Assembly: GCF_050003625.1 (NCBI RefSeq)
Contig: NC_134397.1
Location: forward strand, 276,948,070 to 277,012,069
Reading direction: 5' to 3'
Length of the DNA stretch: 64,000 nt
DNA from: Haematobia irritans
Taxonomy: Eukaryota; Arthropoda; Insecta; Diptera; Muscidae
The notes below the pieces were generated by a model, which saw nothing but the letters and a program-made list of their open reading frames with translations, ran no database searches and was not told the origin of the DNA. Every line of letters begins with the position of its first letter. Positions within the stretch are counted from its first letter, which is position 1. Positions 45,130-56,357 of the stretch are shown here, in pieces. Position numbers and translations under genes: made by a program.

Positions 45130-45610
45130 AATTTCGGTGCCTAGAAGCCTATATGGGGCCTTTAGCAAAGAAAGGACGAATATAAAGCAAATTCGACACA
45201 GATCTTTGTGGACACGATATATATCTATTTTTCACATTTAAAAACTACAGCGGCAATATGTTCACGAAACCAAATCTTGAGGATATATCAAAACTTGGAT
45301 CGATATAATAAATCTCCGCTTGTAGGATCTTCTTGTAGGCAAAAAACAAACAAATCCCATATTTCATTACGATAACGCCATTATTGAACAAACAGGCAGA
45401 CGAATAGATGGACTGTGTCATATCGTCTTGGACTTTCTCCCTGATCAAGAATTTATATAGTCATAAATTGATATCTCGAATGTAAATTTTTGATTGCCCT
45501 ATCAACAGTATATGGTGGTGGGTGTAAAAAACAATGCCAATGATGGGAATAAAAAATGACAATGTCGGTCGTTGAGTTGATTTTTGTTTTTAAAAGACAA
45601 TACGCCATGA
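45130..45610 (+). repeat. Decayed family B end plus repeat N
   Basis: 45180-45530 has the B tail pattern (aggcagacgaatagatggac, atatcgtcttggactttctc, cctgatcaagaatttatata, tatggtggtgggtgtaaaa). The following 45540-45610 (gggaataaaaaatgacaatg, tcggtcgttgagttgatttt) matches 47985-48065, where it again follows a B-type end. The two places are copies of one larger old unit. Confidence 0.55.
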
Positions 45611-45662
45611 AAATTTTTATGTTGATGGCACGCCCAGTTTCCCACAGTTTCCTAACCTAAAC

Positions 45663-45738
45663 GTTAGGTTAGGTGGCAGCCCGAAGTATCAGGCTCACTT
45701 AGACTATTCAGTCCATTGTGATACCACAGTGGTGAACA
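45663..45738 (-). mobile_element. 5'-truncated SINE stub
   Basis: gttaggttaggtggcagccc, gaagtatcaggctcacttag and gtgataccacagtggtgaac are the SINE 3' end on the minus strand. It stops inside the agagaagttcacc region. No clear target duplication. Confidence 0.85.
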
Positions 45739-47631
45739 GAGATTTAACTGTATAAGTACACGATGTCGACGATTAATTGAAATCACTTTTCAAAGAAAAA
45801 GATTATCTTTCACTATGAAATTTTAAATCTTTTTCCCCTTATTAAAATAGATTAAATCAACCTACGAACTGCTACCTCATTCATCCCATTCATCCTCATT
45901 TTGCCTCGAGCGTCTCCTTTCAGTTATAAAGCTTTAAAAACAAAGCAAACGCTGATCAAATATATTAATAGAATGTGTAGGATATCGCCGCCACTAATAG
46001 ATATCACATCACTTTATTTGTTCCATCAAAGGACGGAAGGAAACTCTTTGATTTCATTTCTATAACAAGCTTGTAATCCATCCTAAGTAAATGGTATTCC
46101 TTATTTTAAGAAATCTATCCATTCTGCCTTGACCTTCCAAGAATTCTATCCTAACTCGCTTGGACATTTCGATAATATTCATTTACATTAGCCGTTAATA
46201 AGGATCTTTGCAATTCATTGAAATACTGATTTATATGCATCCTTTTTATCACAAAGGGAATTTTATTTTTAAAGGATAACACATCCCAATCACTTGGTTC
46301 AGTGAACATCAAATAGTTATCAGCTAATGGAACGATAGTTCGTTAAGGCCTTTTTCTAAAGTAAACCCAAAGATATGCTAACAAAATTTGTGTAAAACTG
46401 AGTGACCGTCCGAATATTTGCGATATACGATTAGTTATCTAAGCGTGTGAATGTGTGTGTGTGTGTTTTAGTTAGCGTATAGTATGTGGACATGTGAATA
46501 TATAATAATACCCGTCCATTTAAGCAAATTTCCATTTGGGGTTAGGTCGGTTAAACCTTTCTAAAACCTCTAATTGTTTTGTTTAGTTGGAAAGTTTTTG
46601 GCAAACAATCTCTGAGGGCTAACACCACTCACACGCACACATACACATACAAACCATGCAAATGTTCCATTACGATTACATAGAGTAAACAATGGTCCGA
46701 CCACCACATCACACCGAATAACCCCAAAAATAGTTTTTGAACCAGGCCAGGCATACATTTGAGGTTGTTTCTTTGTCATTCTCAGTATCAAACGACACAG
46801 TCCCTGAACACTTTGATGGCAAATGAATGAGTAGAAGAGTTTAGAGATTTTACCAGGGTTTATCTTTATTTTAATGTTAATGTATAAAATTGAGAATATT
46901 TTATTGTTTGCCATATGGGCATATGTGTGTATGTGTATGCCGGTGCGAGAGTAAATGACAATGACTATATATTTAGATTTTGTAGATGTGTTTACCCTCA
47001 CACTACACACACACACACACAACGATCTATGGATATTTGTTACGTTATTTTTCAAATATTTACCTAAATACAAACATAAAAATCCTTTTTTATTCTCCCA
47101 CCTACAGCTAACCAAAGTAGGCAAAAAAAAGTTTCGTCTCTATCAGAAACTCAAATAAAATCGTAAACACTTGAACAGAGATACCCATACATGGAAAAGG
47201 ATGCGGCTGGTCTCTTTTTAGTCATATACAATTGAAAAAAAAAGTATAAATACCTCTATCTACATAGTCTTGTATAACTAAGGCGTGTGTGTGACGGTGT
47301 ATTTTCGTTTTTCTCTGGCTCTTTTTAAACTTGTTTTTTTTCAGATCCTATTTCAATTTCCATTTTGTGTTATTCTGGTCCTTTTATTGTTTGTCGAAAT
47401 ATTTCAAAAAAAAAACTTTGCAACGCATAATGGTTACAAATTGTTGTATTGGTATTGTTGTTTATTGTCCTTGCCTTTGACTGTTAAAGAAATATCTCTG
47501 TTCGTATTTGTTTTGACAAGAAAGAGAGACTTATATAAAAATATATTTTGCACGCGAAAAAAGGTTATATTTTGGGTGTAAAGCCCACAATATTTTTAAA
47601 AATTTTCAATGGTTTAGTACTGTATTAGGAG
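45739..47631. other. Spacer with GT/CA microsatellites, no gene confirmed
   Basis: (GT)n near 46450-46466 and (CA)n near 47003-47021. The 184-residue minus frame 46570-47124 is carried largely by CA/TA runs (CVCVCS, HIHTYAHM, CVCVRV) and has no family signature, so I do not call it. 47285-47581 plus is hydrophobic, low complexity. Confidence 0.55.
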
Positions 47632-47875
47632 CACGGTTACCACATTTGATAGAATTCTACCAAAAATGATAGAATGGATTTTGCCAAACATTCCTCTCCA
47701 ACTAAGAGATACTTAAATTTTCTTCTGAAATAAAATTTTGACAAAATTTTCTATAGAAATAAATTTTTGAAAAAATTTTCTATAGAAATAGAATTTTGAA
47801 AAAAACTTCTATAAAATTTTGAATTAATTTTCTATAAAAATAAATGTTGACAAAACTTTCTATAGAAATTGATAT
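47632..47875. mobile_element. Element O: CACGGTTACCAC end plus 30-bp minisatellite
   Basis: Starts agcacggttaccacatttga, tagaattctacc, then tandem ataaaattttgacaaaattt units with ctatagaaata linkers (47728-47871). A second copy with the same leader (cacggttgccacagttggta, gaattctaccc) is at 59502-59775. This suggests the minisatellite is the body of a mobile unit. Right end unclear. Confidence 0.55.
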
Positions 47876-48065
47876 TTCGATGTATCACTAACAGAATATA
47901 AACTTTTGATAGCACCATAATCAGTCTATGGTGGTGGGTGTTAAAAAGGAATGACGATTTTATTTTGACCGTTTTTGGAAACGGGAATAAAAAATGGCAA
48001 TATCGGTTGTTGAGTCGATTCTTGTTTTTGAAAGACAATTCGCCATAAAAATCGAATACCGTTTG
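47876..48065 (+). repeat. Family B 3' end relic followed by repeat N
   Basis: tatttcgatgtatcactaac, tatggtggtgggtgttaaaa is a decayed B 3' end. gggaataaaaaatggcaata, tcggttgttgagtcgattct matches 45545-45610. Confidence 0.55.
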
Positions 48066-48202
48066 GACAGTGACCATTTTCCACCGGTGAATAACATCAC
48101 AATATGGTTTAGAAGTTTTTATTATAGTTGCATGTCCCAAAAAGGTTTTTTTTTTTGTAGATTGGTAGAGTTCTTGATGTTATGGTAGATTTTGCAACTA
48201 CG

Positions 48203-49094
48203 ACCCAGAAAAAAATTTTGGAAGTTCTTGCAAAGGCACAACTTTAAAAACACTTCCAGAAGATGTACTCCAAATGATAAGAGCCACCGTGGTGCAATGG
48301 TTCGCATGCCCGCCTTGCATACACAAGGTCGTGGGTTCGATTCCTGCTTCGAGCGAACACCAAAAAGTTTTTCAGCTGTGGATTATCCCACCTCAGTAAA
48401 GCTAGTGACATTTCTGAAGTTTCAAAGCTTCTCTAAGTGGTTTCACTGCAATGTGGAACGCCGTTCGGACTCGGCTATAAAAAGGAGGTCCCTTGTCATT
48501 GAGCTTACCATGGAATCGGACAGCACTCAGTGATAGGAGATAAGTTCACCAATGTGGTACCACAATGGACTGAATAGTCTAAGTGAGCCTGATACATCAG
48601 GCTGCCACCGAACCTAACCTAACCTACTCCAAATGATGTTCTTTATTTTAACTACATAGGAAGTTTTTTTTCATTCCATTTTTAAAACATGCTTTTTCAT
48701 ATTTTTAATGGGCAATTTTAACTGTTTTTGTTTCAAATTGGTACAAATTATTTAAATTTTGTCGAAAAAAATGCTAAACCCAATCTGAAAAAGTTGTGAA
48801 TTTTTGAAAATATTTGAGGTCAAACGTTTCAGACAAGCATTAGAATCCATTAGAAATTATAAAAATTATTTATTTGACAAAATATCACAGAATTTTTTTA
48901 TTTACATCCAAAATATTGAATTCGGATCACATCTAAAAAAGTGATGCAAATTCAGTGCACCGGCTGTTGAAATGGAGGACTTCCGTCCTATGACAAGCCC
49001 ATGATAAATTCACCGTTTCTGCGTCAATTTTGCACAACTTCCGGATCCAAAAAGAGCATTTTCATTACATTTTTGGTGACGCTTTTTTTTGGGG
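48203..49094 (-). mobile_element. MITE J, copy 4, split by a SINE
   Basis: cccagaaaaaaattttggaa at the left is the complement of the usual right end. The interior runs in reverse order (cacttccagaagatg; ttcggatcacatctaaaaaa; tttgcacaacttccggatcc) to cgcttttttttgggg. A SINE with target duplication splits it at 48279. Confidence 0.82.
48279..48624 (+). mobile_element. tRNA-derived SINE, full length, 13-bp target duplication
   Basis: gagccaccgtggtgcaatgg, B box gggttcgattcc, full body, ends ggctgccaccgaacctaacc. TACTCCAAATGAT at 48266-48278 and 48625-48637 flanks it; J is continuous (atgtactccaaatgatgttc) when it is removed. The open frame 48192-48533 spans it and is spurious. Confidence 0.95.
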
Positions 49095-49139
49095 AGGTAC
49101 TCTAATTTTCTATAGATATACAATTTTGTTATTTTTATG

Positions 49140-49600
49140 TTAGCCTGATATCAATGCAGGCTGGTTCAATGTCCAAATCATTTAAACTAGAAGTTATTAC
49201 AATATTTTAGTCGAGCTTATTGGACAGGAAGATTAAGGGAATTGACATCACTAAGTTACTGAAAAGAAAATGCCAGATACCCATCTCGCAAGCCTGACTA
49301 TACATATATGTTTCAGTGTTGGCCACTACACATTTCCATAGTCTTTAGCGAGATCTGGCCGGGTGAGATGATTCAATTTGGTTCTTTTATGTTAATTTCT
49401 TATGAAATTTACATACGAGAATTATTTTTCCCAAATTTAACCATTTTTCACCCGCACTGTGCATCATCTTTTCGTATAACTTTACAATCCCTTAATCTTA
49501 TTTTTTTAGATTTCGATTTGTTACTACACTAATGTACCAACAAATCGAAATATATTTTTAAAGACATTGCTGAATTCACCTGATTGGCGAACGATCACAC
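49140..49600 (-). repeat. Repeat M, uninterrupted copy (empty site for G, B and F)
   Basis: Read on the minus strand, this segment runs continuously through the four pieces of M found at 16161-19612. The junctions caatgtctttaaaaatatat, aaatctaaaaaaataagatt and gcttgcgagatgggtatctg mark where G, B and F are absent. The match is clear from about 49190 to 49590; 49140-49190 (gttagcctgatatcaatgca) resembles 1205-1225 instead. Confidence 0.78.
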
Positions 49601-49722
49601 AATGTCTCGTTTCTAGTCAACAACAAATACTGTGATAACTATATGAAACTGGTTTCTAAGGACACAACAACAATTCTAACGACAATATTAGTAATGTTTT
49701 TTTCCTTATTTACAAAGTTTTA

Positions 49723-49920
49723 TGTAGAAATAAATATTTTAAGAAAATTTTTTATAGAAATAAAATTACGACCAAATTTTCTAGAAAAATAAAATTTTGA
49801 GAAAACAGAAATAAAATTCGGAGAAAAATTTTCTATAAAAATAATTTTTTGTTGTTTAAATAAAATTTTGAAGACATTTTACAAAAAAATTCTTCAAAAT
49901 TTTCTATACATTAAATATCT
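49723..49920. repeat. Minisatellite, about 30-bp unit, decayed
   Basis: tatgtagaaataaatatttt, aagaaaattttttatagaaa, taaaattacgaccaaatttt and further diverged units of the ataaaattttgacaaaattt family. Confidence 0.75.
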
Positions 49921-49951
49921 TAAAAAAATTTAATTTTGGTGTTAGTTTATA

Positions 49952-50894
49952 AAGGGTGATTTGTTAAGAGCTTGATAACTTTTTTTTTTAAAAAAACGCA
50001 TAAAATTTGCAAAATCTCATCGGTTCTTTATTTGAAACGTTAGATTGGTCCATGACATTTACTTTTTGAAGATAATTTCATTTAAATGTTGACCGCGGCT
50101 GCGTCTTAGGTGGTCCATTCGGAAAGTCCAATTTTGGGCAACTTTTTCGAGCATTTCGGCCGGAATATCCCGAATTTCTTCGGAAATGTTGTCTTCCAAA
50201 GCTGGAATAGTTGCTGGCTTATTTCTGTAGACTTTAGACTTGACGTAGCCCCACAAAAAATAGTCTAAAGGCGTCAAATCGCATGATCTTGGTGGCCAAC
50301 TTACCGGTCCATTTCTTGAGATGAATTGTTCTCCGAAGTTTTCCCTCAAAATGGCCATAGAATCGCGAGCTGTGTGGCATGTAGCGCCATCTTGTTGAAA
50401 CCACATGTCAACCAAGTTCAGTTCTTCCATTTTTGGCAACAAAAAGTTTGTTAGCATCGAACGATAGCGATCGCCATTCACCGTAACGTTGCGTCCAACA
50501 GCATCTTTGAAAAAATACGGTCCAATGATTCCACCAGCGTACAAACCACACCAAACAGTGCATTTTTCGGGATGCATGGGCAGTTCTTGAACGGCTTCTG
50601 GTTGCTCTTCACTCCAAATGCGGCAATTTTGCTTATTTACGTAGCCATTCAACCAGAAATGAGCCTCATCGCTGAACAAAATTTGTCGATAAAAAAGCGG
50701 AAACACATTTCGAACCGAACACTGATTTTGGTAATAAAATTCAATGATTTGCAAGCGTTGCTCGTTAGTAAGTCTATTCATGATGAAATGTCAAAGCATA
50801 CTGAGCATCTTTCTCTTTGACACCATGTCTGAAATCCCACGTGATCTGTCAAATACTAATGCATGAAAATCCTAACCTCAAAAGAATCACCCTT
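49952..50894 (-). mobile_element. DD41D mariner, internally deleted copy
   Basis: AAGGGTGATT at the left and AATCACCCTT at the right, TA on both sides (49950-49951 and 50895-50896). Nearly identical to the full element at 54347 but lacking about 363 bp (corresponding to about 55097-55459). Confidence 0.95.
50059..50781 (-). pseudogene. DD41D transposase with 121-residue in-frame deletion
   Basis: 240 residues. The first 27 (MNRLTNEQRLQIIEFYYQNQ, CSVRNVF) are joined in frame to PLFYRQILFSDEAHFW. The deletion removes most of the DNA-binding domain and the linker but keeps all three catalytic Asp (in FSDEAHF, FQQDGAT and PLDYFLW). The deletion ends share a short gcggA/gcgA sequence. One Ala-to-Ile/Asp-type difference (EEIRDIPAE versus EEIRAIPAE) is present. 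The protein could fold as a catalytic fragment but should not bind TIRs specifically, so it is unlikely to transpose. Confidence 0.88.
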
Positions 50895-50896
50895 TA

Positions 50897-52767
50897 CTAT
50901 CAAAGTCCATTGTAAGTAAATTTTTCCATGTTTGTAGTAACTTGTTGGTGCAAGCAAAAATCATTAAAACATTTAAAATTGAACGCATTTCAAATTCAAA
51001 GGATACGTATACACCCAAAAAATTGTCTACTTGTTATTCATTTAAAGAAAGAAAAAAAAAATAGAATATTCTTAGTTTAAGTTTATGTACGATTTATCTG
51101 CTACTTGGAATTATAATAACCAAGAGTGGTGTGCCTTTCATTAAACTGTAACAAAGAAATTCCACTAGATTCAATGTGCATATGAATTTAAAAAAAAAAT
51201 ATTTTCCTTGTGATAATAAATTTAGATTTTCCTTTAAAAATTACGCTTTTTGAATTGACCACGCCGATTAAATTTTTCAGTACATACCGTCCTTCGGTTG
51301 TTGGAAATTGTCCGGGTTTTTGCAAACGAGACGGCTTTCCAATTGAAATCCCGAATAAACACTATAGTTGTGTTCTCTATTCAGTTTTTTTGACCAAAAT
51401 CTAATTTAAAAGAGCAAACATATAAACACGATGGTTATACTTTTATACAATTTTGATGCAAAAAAGCGACGGTGGAAATGGGTTGTTTTTCGGTTCGAAA
51501 GCCGAACTATGGCACTATGCCAACCTTATACTGGGAATACCTAAAAAATAAAAAGGCCTTTGAAAAATGGGAGTCGCGAACATTACTCTTTCGTTACATT
51601 TTTTATCACAAAAAATTGTTACAAAATTTTTATTTTTGTTTTAAACAATTTAAAGAACAATCTATGTTGGGGGGATGAATGGAAATATGAAGCGAAATAA
51701 CTAGAAATAAACTCTTAGAATTAGATCGAATTTCCCTATTAATTTTGCTTTCCTAATGAAACCAATAAATTTTTAATTTTACTTATGGATATTTTTTCTT
51801 TTGAGTGTATCACAGGCTTATATTTGTAAAACTTTATTTGAGCATTTCCATTTAAACGTAACAAACAATGAATTTTCATTTAAATTTAAGTAAACATTAT
51901 GATGTTCTCTCACACACACATAGACGCAAGCATCATGCTCACAAAAATATGTTCTCTCACTCGGACAAACATAGAAACGTAAGTGGTTGGACAATCAAGA
52001 AAATGTAAGTGTGTCGGTAAACATTTTTGTAAATGTGCCATGTGAGTGAACTTGAACAGCATGAATGAAAACTTTTTAATTTATTTGCTCGAATCCAAGG
52101 TTTGGTAGAAGACAATGTTTACTGAATTCTGAAGGTTTTAAATTTTCATTTAGGAAAATTTAATTTGGCACAAAGAAAAAATATTAAATAAAAGGGCAAG
52201 ATTTAGAAACCACTGAATCGAATATTAGTTTACTTGGTCATAAAAATACCTTCAAAGTAAATCCGCTAAGCAAGTGCCGATATAACTCCTTGAAAATCAA
52301 ATTCGGAATGAAATAAATAATACAAAATAAAGTTAAGAGAACCGATTGCCTTATTTGCTGTCATTTTCATGAAGATCCATTAAGTTTTAACTATCAATTA
52401 ACAGAAAATAAATGTGTGCAACATGTAGCGAAAAATTAGCTAAGACTGACGACAATGAAATTCCATAATCTGTACGAACTCAAATAAAAAAATTAAACTG
52501 GAAAGAGCCAAGTTGTTCGAGCTTTGCTCGAACAAACAACTTCGATGACTAGGCATTCTCAATTGGGGACTTTTGCGCTTGGGTCATTTTGAGTAGAAAG
52601 GTTGGCACTAAAAAATACGAAAGTGTCGATCATCTCAAAACGGCCGAGAATGGACCAAAGTATCACAGAGCTACTATTGTAGAGGTAAGCTCGAAGAAAT
52701 TTAATCTGATTCTATCATTTTATGGTATTTCCGACATGTTTTGCTTTTGAACAACAGATTTACAAAC
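50897..52767. other. AT-rich spacer, no gene recognised
   Basis: Plus frames 51210-51404 and 51472-51678 have no recognisable domain. A compact stem-loop occurs at 52515-52535 (gttcgagctttgctcgaac). Scattered ctcac/gtgag words near 51905-52050 recall element K, too weak to call. Confidence 0.55.
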
Positions 52768-53976
52768 AAAAACAAGTATATACGGCCGTAAGTTCGGCCA
52801 GACCGAATCTTATGTACCCTCCACCATGGAATGCGTGAAAACTTCTACGAAAGACTGTCATCCACAATCGAATTACTTGGGTTGTCGTATCGTAAAACTT
52901 CTTAACATCGTTTTCTAAAATGTGAGTTAGCCCATACGTGGTATATATTAGACAAAAAATGTATATATGGGGGCTATATATGATTATGGACTGATATGGA
53001 CCACTTTTGGCATGGTTGTTAAACATCATATACTTCCACCACGTACCAAATTTCAACCAGATCGGATGAATTTTGCTTCTCAATAAGACACCGGAGGTCA
53101 AATCTGGGAGCTATATATAATTATGGACTGATATGAATGGTATAGTTGTTGGATACAATATACTAACATCACGTACCAAATTTCAACCGAATCGGATGAA
53201 TTTTGCTCTTCCAAGGGGCTCCGGGGGTCGGTTTATATGGGGCCTATATATAATTATGGACCGGTTTCGACCAATTTTTGTATGGGTGTTTGAGGCAATA
53301 TATAAACCCTACGTACCAAAATATGAACTTAATCAGATGAATTTTGGTCTTCCAAGAGGCTCCGGAGGTCAAATCTGGTGATCGGTTTATATGGCGGCTA
53401 TATATAATTATGGACCGATGTTGACCAATTTTTGCATGGTCATTAGAGACCATATACTTACACCATGTACCAAAATTCCGCCGGATCGGATGAAATTCGC
53501 TTCTCTTAGAGGCTCCGCAAGCCAAATCAGGGGATCGCTTTATATGGGGGCTATATATAATTATGGACCGATATGGACCATTTTTCGCATGGTTGTTAGA
53601 GACCATATACAAACACCATGTACCAAATTTCAGCCGGATCGGATGAAATTTGCTTCTCTTAGAGGATCCGCAAGGCAAATTTGGGGGTCCGTTTATATGG
53701 GGGCTATGCGTAAAAGTGGACCGATATGGCCCATTTGCAATACCATCCGACCTACATCAATAACAACTACTTGTGCCAAGTTTCAAGTCGATAGCTTGTT
53801 CCGTTCCGAAGTTAGCGTGATTTCAACAGACGGACGGACATGCTCAGATCGACTCAGAATTTCACCACGACCCAGAATATATATACTTTATGGGGTCTTA
53901 GATCAATATTTCGATGTGTTACAAACGGAATGACAAAGTTAATATACCCCCCATCCTATGGTGGAGGGTATAAAAC
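52768..53976 (+). mobile_element. Family A Helentron-like element, complete
   Basis: 5' aaacaagtatatacggccgt, hairpin aagttcggccagaccgaatctt, atgtaccctccaccatgga. About five internal units of 150-155 bp (tatatgggggctatatataa, ttatggaccgatatggacca, gttgttagagaccatatac, ccggatcggatgaaatttgc). Tail ttcaagtcgatagcttgttc, gacggacggacatgctcaga. 3' end aatataccccccatcctatg, gtggagggtata. The frames 53133-53381, 53244-53678 (minus) and 53391-53933 are by-products of the units on both strands. Best complete family A copy in the window. Confidence 0.8.
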
Positions 53977-54344
53977 GAATTATTTTGCTGCATAACATAT
54001 CAGCACACTACTACGAAAAAATTCTGATTGATGTATATTAAGTACTACTATTGACATGCGAAAACAGTGGGATAAATTGACAAACATTTTGTTATAAATG
54101 AAATAATTTAAATCGAAAAATAATAACAACAAATTATGGTTTCTTCATCTAACAAGCAATCCAATTGAGAATAGTTTTTATATACAACGTTTGTGTGTCC
54201 ATTGTTTGGTTTCTTTAATACATTGAGGTCTTAGAGTTTTGGATTTATAGTCCATTGTGCAACTTCAGTCTGCTGCATACTGCTAAAGTGATTCAGGGAT
54301 AGGCAATTTAATTACCAAACTTGAGTAAGTAAATGGTTTCTATA
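53977..54344. other. Short spacer, nothing recognised
   Basis: About 370 bp of AT-rich sequence between the family A element and the intact mariner. Confidence 0.6.
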
Positions 54345-54346
54345 GA

Positions 54347-55652
54347 AAGGGTGATTTGTTAAGAGCTTGATAACTTTTTTTTAAAAAAAAACGCATAAAA
54401 TTTGCAAAATCTCATCGGTTCTTTATTTGAAACGTTAGATTGGTCCATGACATTTACTTTTTGAAGATAATTTCATTTAAATGTTGACCGCGGCTGCGTC
54501 TTAGGTGGTCCATTCGGAAAGTCCAATTTTGGGCAACTTTTTCGAGCATTTCGGCCGGAATAGCCCGAATTTCTTCGGAAATGTTGTCTTCCAAAGCTGG
54601 AATAGTTGCTGGCTTATTTCTGTAGACTTTAGACTTGACGTAGCCCCACAAAAAATAGTCTAAAGGCGTCAAATCGCATGATCTTGGTGGCCAACTTACC
54701 GGTCCATTTCTTGAGATGAATTGTTCTCCGAAGTTTTCCCTCAAAATGGCCATAGAATCGCGAGCTGTGTGGCATGTAGCGCCATCTTGTTGAAACCACA
54801 TGTCAACCAAGTTCAGTTCTTCCATTTTTGGCAACAAAAAGTTTGTTAGCATCGAACGATAGCGATCGCCATTCACCGTAACGTTGCGTCCAACAGCATC
54901 TTTGAAAAAATACGGTCCAATGATTCCACCAGCGTACAAACCACACCAAACAGTGCATTTTTCGGGATGCATGGGCAGTTCTTGAACGGCTTCTGGTTGC
55001 TCTTCACTCCAAATGCGGCAATTTTGCTTATTTACGTAGCCATTCAACCAGAAATGAGCCTCATCGCTGAACAAAATTTGTCGATAAAAAAGCGGATTTT
55101 CTGCCAACTTTTCTAGGGCCCATTCACTGAAAATTCGACGTTGTGGCAGATCGTTCGGCTTCAGTTCTTGCACGAGCTGTATTTTATACGGTTTTACACC
55201 AAGATCTTTGCGTAAAATCTTCCATGTGGTCGAATAACACAAACCCAATTGCTGCGACATTTCATTCATCGACATTTCACGGTCTTCAGCAACACTCTCA
55301 GAAACAGGCGCAATATTCTCTTCTGTACGCACTGTACGCATTCGTGTGGTTGGTTTAATGTCCAATAAAGTAAACTGAGTGCGAAACTTGGTCACAATCG
55401 CATTAATTAATTGCTCACTTGGTCGATTATGTAGACCATAAATCGGACGTAAAGCGCGAAACACATTTCGAACCGAACACTGATTTTGGTAATAAAATTC
55501 AATGATTTGCAAGCGTTGCTCGTTAGTAAGTCTATTCATGATGAAATGTCAAAGCATACTGAGCATCTTTCTCTTTGACACCATGTCTGAAATCCCACGT
55601 GATCTGTCAAATACTAATGCATGAAAATCCTAACCTCAAAAGAATCACCCTT
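54347..55652 (-). mobile_element. DD41D (rosa-like) mariner, full length with intact transposase
   Basis: 1.3 kb. Left end AAGGGTGATTTGTTAAGAGC, right end complement AAGGGTGATTCTTTTGAGGT, so the perfect terminal inverted repeat is about 10 bp. TA follows at the right; at the left the adjoining dinucleotide is GA, so one flank of the expected TA duplication is altered. It encodes an uninterrupted transposase. It is nearly identical to the other two copies, indicating recent movement. Likely still a source element if transcribed. Confidence 0.93.
54454..55539 (-). CDS. Mariner-family transposase, DD41D type, intact
   Basis: 361 residues from ATG at 55539 to TAA, the usual length of mariner transposases (about 340-360). 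Residues 1-110 form the DNA-binding part with two helix-turn-helix-like segments (RLQIIEFYYQNQCSVRNVF near 9-27; MNEMSQQLGLCYSTTWKILR near 91-110). Residues 131-142 (LPQRRIFSEWAL) are linker. Catalytic Asp159 is in FSDEAHFWLNG, Asp252 in WFQQDGATCHTA, and Asp294 in LTPLDYFLWGY, giving 41 residues between the second and third, the DD41D spacing reported for the rosa type. It cuts at TIR ends and inserts at TA. The C-terminus is HLRRSRGQHLNEIIFKK. No stop or shift. Confidence 0.93.
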   Translation of the reverse strand: MNRLTNEQRLQIIEFYYQNQCSVRNVFRALRPIYGLHNRPSEQLINAIVTKFRTQFTLLDIKPTTRMRTVRTEENIAPVSESVAEDREMSMNEMSQQLGLCYSTTWKILRKDLGVKPYKIQLVQELKPNDLPQRRIFSEWALEKLAENPLFYRQILFSDEAHFWLNGYVNKQNCRIWSEEQPEAVQELPMHPEKCTVWCGLYAGGIIGPYFFKDAVGRNVTVNGDRYRSMLTNFLLPKMEELNLVDMWFQQDGATCHTARDSMAILRENFGEQFISRNGPVSWPPRSCDLTPLDYFLWGYVKSKVYRNKPATIPALEDNISEEIRAIPAEMLEKVAQNWTFRMDHLRRSRGQHLNEIIFKK

Positions 55653-55662
55653 TACATATATA

Positions 55663-56062
55663 CAGTGGCGTGCAGAAATGAGTACATAATTTATTTTTTC
55701 AATTCTAAACGAATAAAAAAGCAGCAACAAAAAACTCAAAAAAAAAGTAAAGAATTCGGAGAGATAAATAAACATAACAACAAAAACCTCGCATGTACTC
55801 AATTTTGCACTTTTCTGTACTGGTGTCAGTTGGAACATTTTCTAGTACTTGGTCCATATCCCTTTATTTTTAAATACATTTATTAATCTCTCTGAATTCT
55901 TTTCTTTTCTTTTCTTTTTGTTTTGAGTTTTTAGTTTTTTTTTATTATTATTTAGAATTGAAGAAGAAATAAAATTATTTTGAGTTTCTTTATTGCTGCT
56001 TTTTTTATTCGTTTAGAATTAAAAAAAAAAAATAATTATGTACTCATTTCTGCACGCCACTG
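55663..56062. mobile_element. 400-bp long-TIR element, Tc1-like ends
   Basis: Left CAGTGGCGTGCAGAAATGAG, tacataattta; right is its inverted copy ending in aatgag-complement, ctgcacgccactg. Pairing continues with interruptions for about 80 bp (cttttttattcgtttagaat / attctaaacgaataaaaaag). TA at the left (55661-55662), CA at the right. CAGTGGCG termini and TA fit Tc1-type MITEs. It starts 10 bp after the mariner end. Small frames on both strands are by-products of the inverted arms. Confidence 0.85.
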
Positions 56063-56357
56063 CACCCTCAGAAAAAATCGCTTCTCTAACATATGTTCCA
56101 AACATATTTTGCAGGAAGCACATATATTAGTGGATACTGCCGAAACATTAATATGTTTGTTTTATGTGAACATATATGTTGTGAAGCATTTTGAGCCCAA
56201 AAATATTATATGCTTGGAAGAATTTTCCCCAAAGAAGATTGTGCTCATTCCCTCACATAATTTTCACTTCCACGAATTTTTTTAGTTCTTGGCACTTTTT
56301 TCTGTAATACAAATAATGTTGAAATTATTCAATTTTATAATTTTACCTTTGTCCTGG

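Noticed and set aside
46570..47124. 184-residue minus-strand open frame
   Set aside because: Its length comes from CA/TA runs (CVCVCS, HTYAHM, CVCVRV). No domain, and microsatellites at both ends of the frame.
53391..53933. 180-residue plus-strand frame overlapping a 144-residue minus-strand frame
   Set aside because: Both derive from the tandem units of family A on opposite strands.
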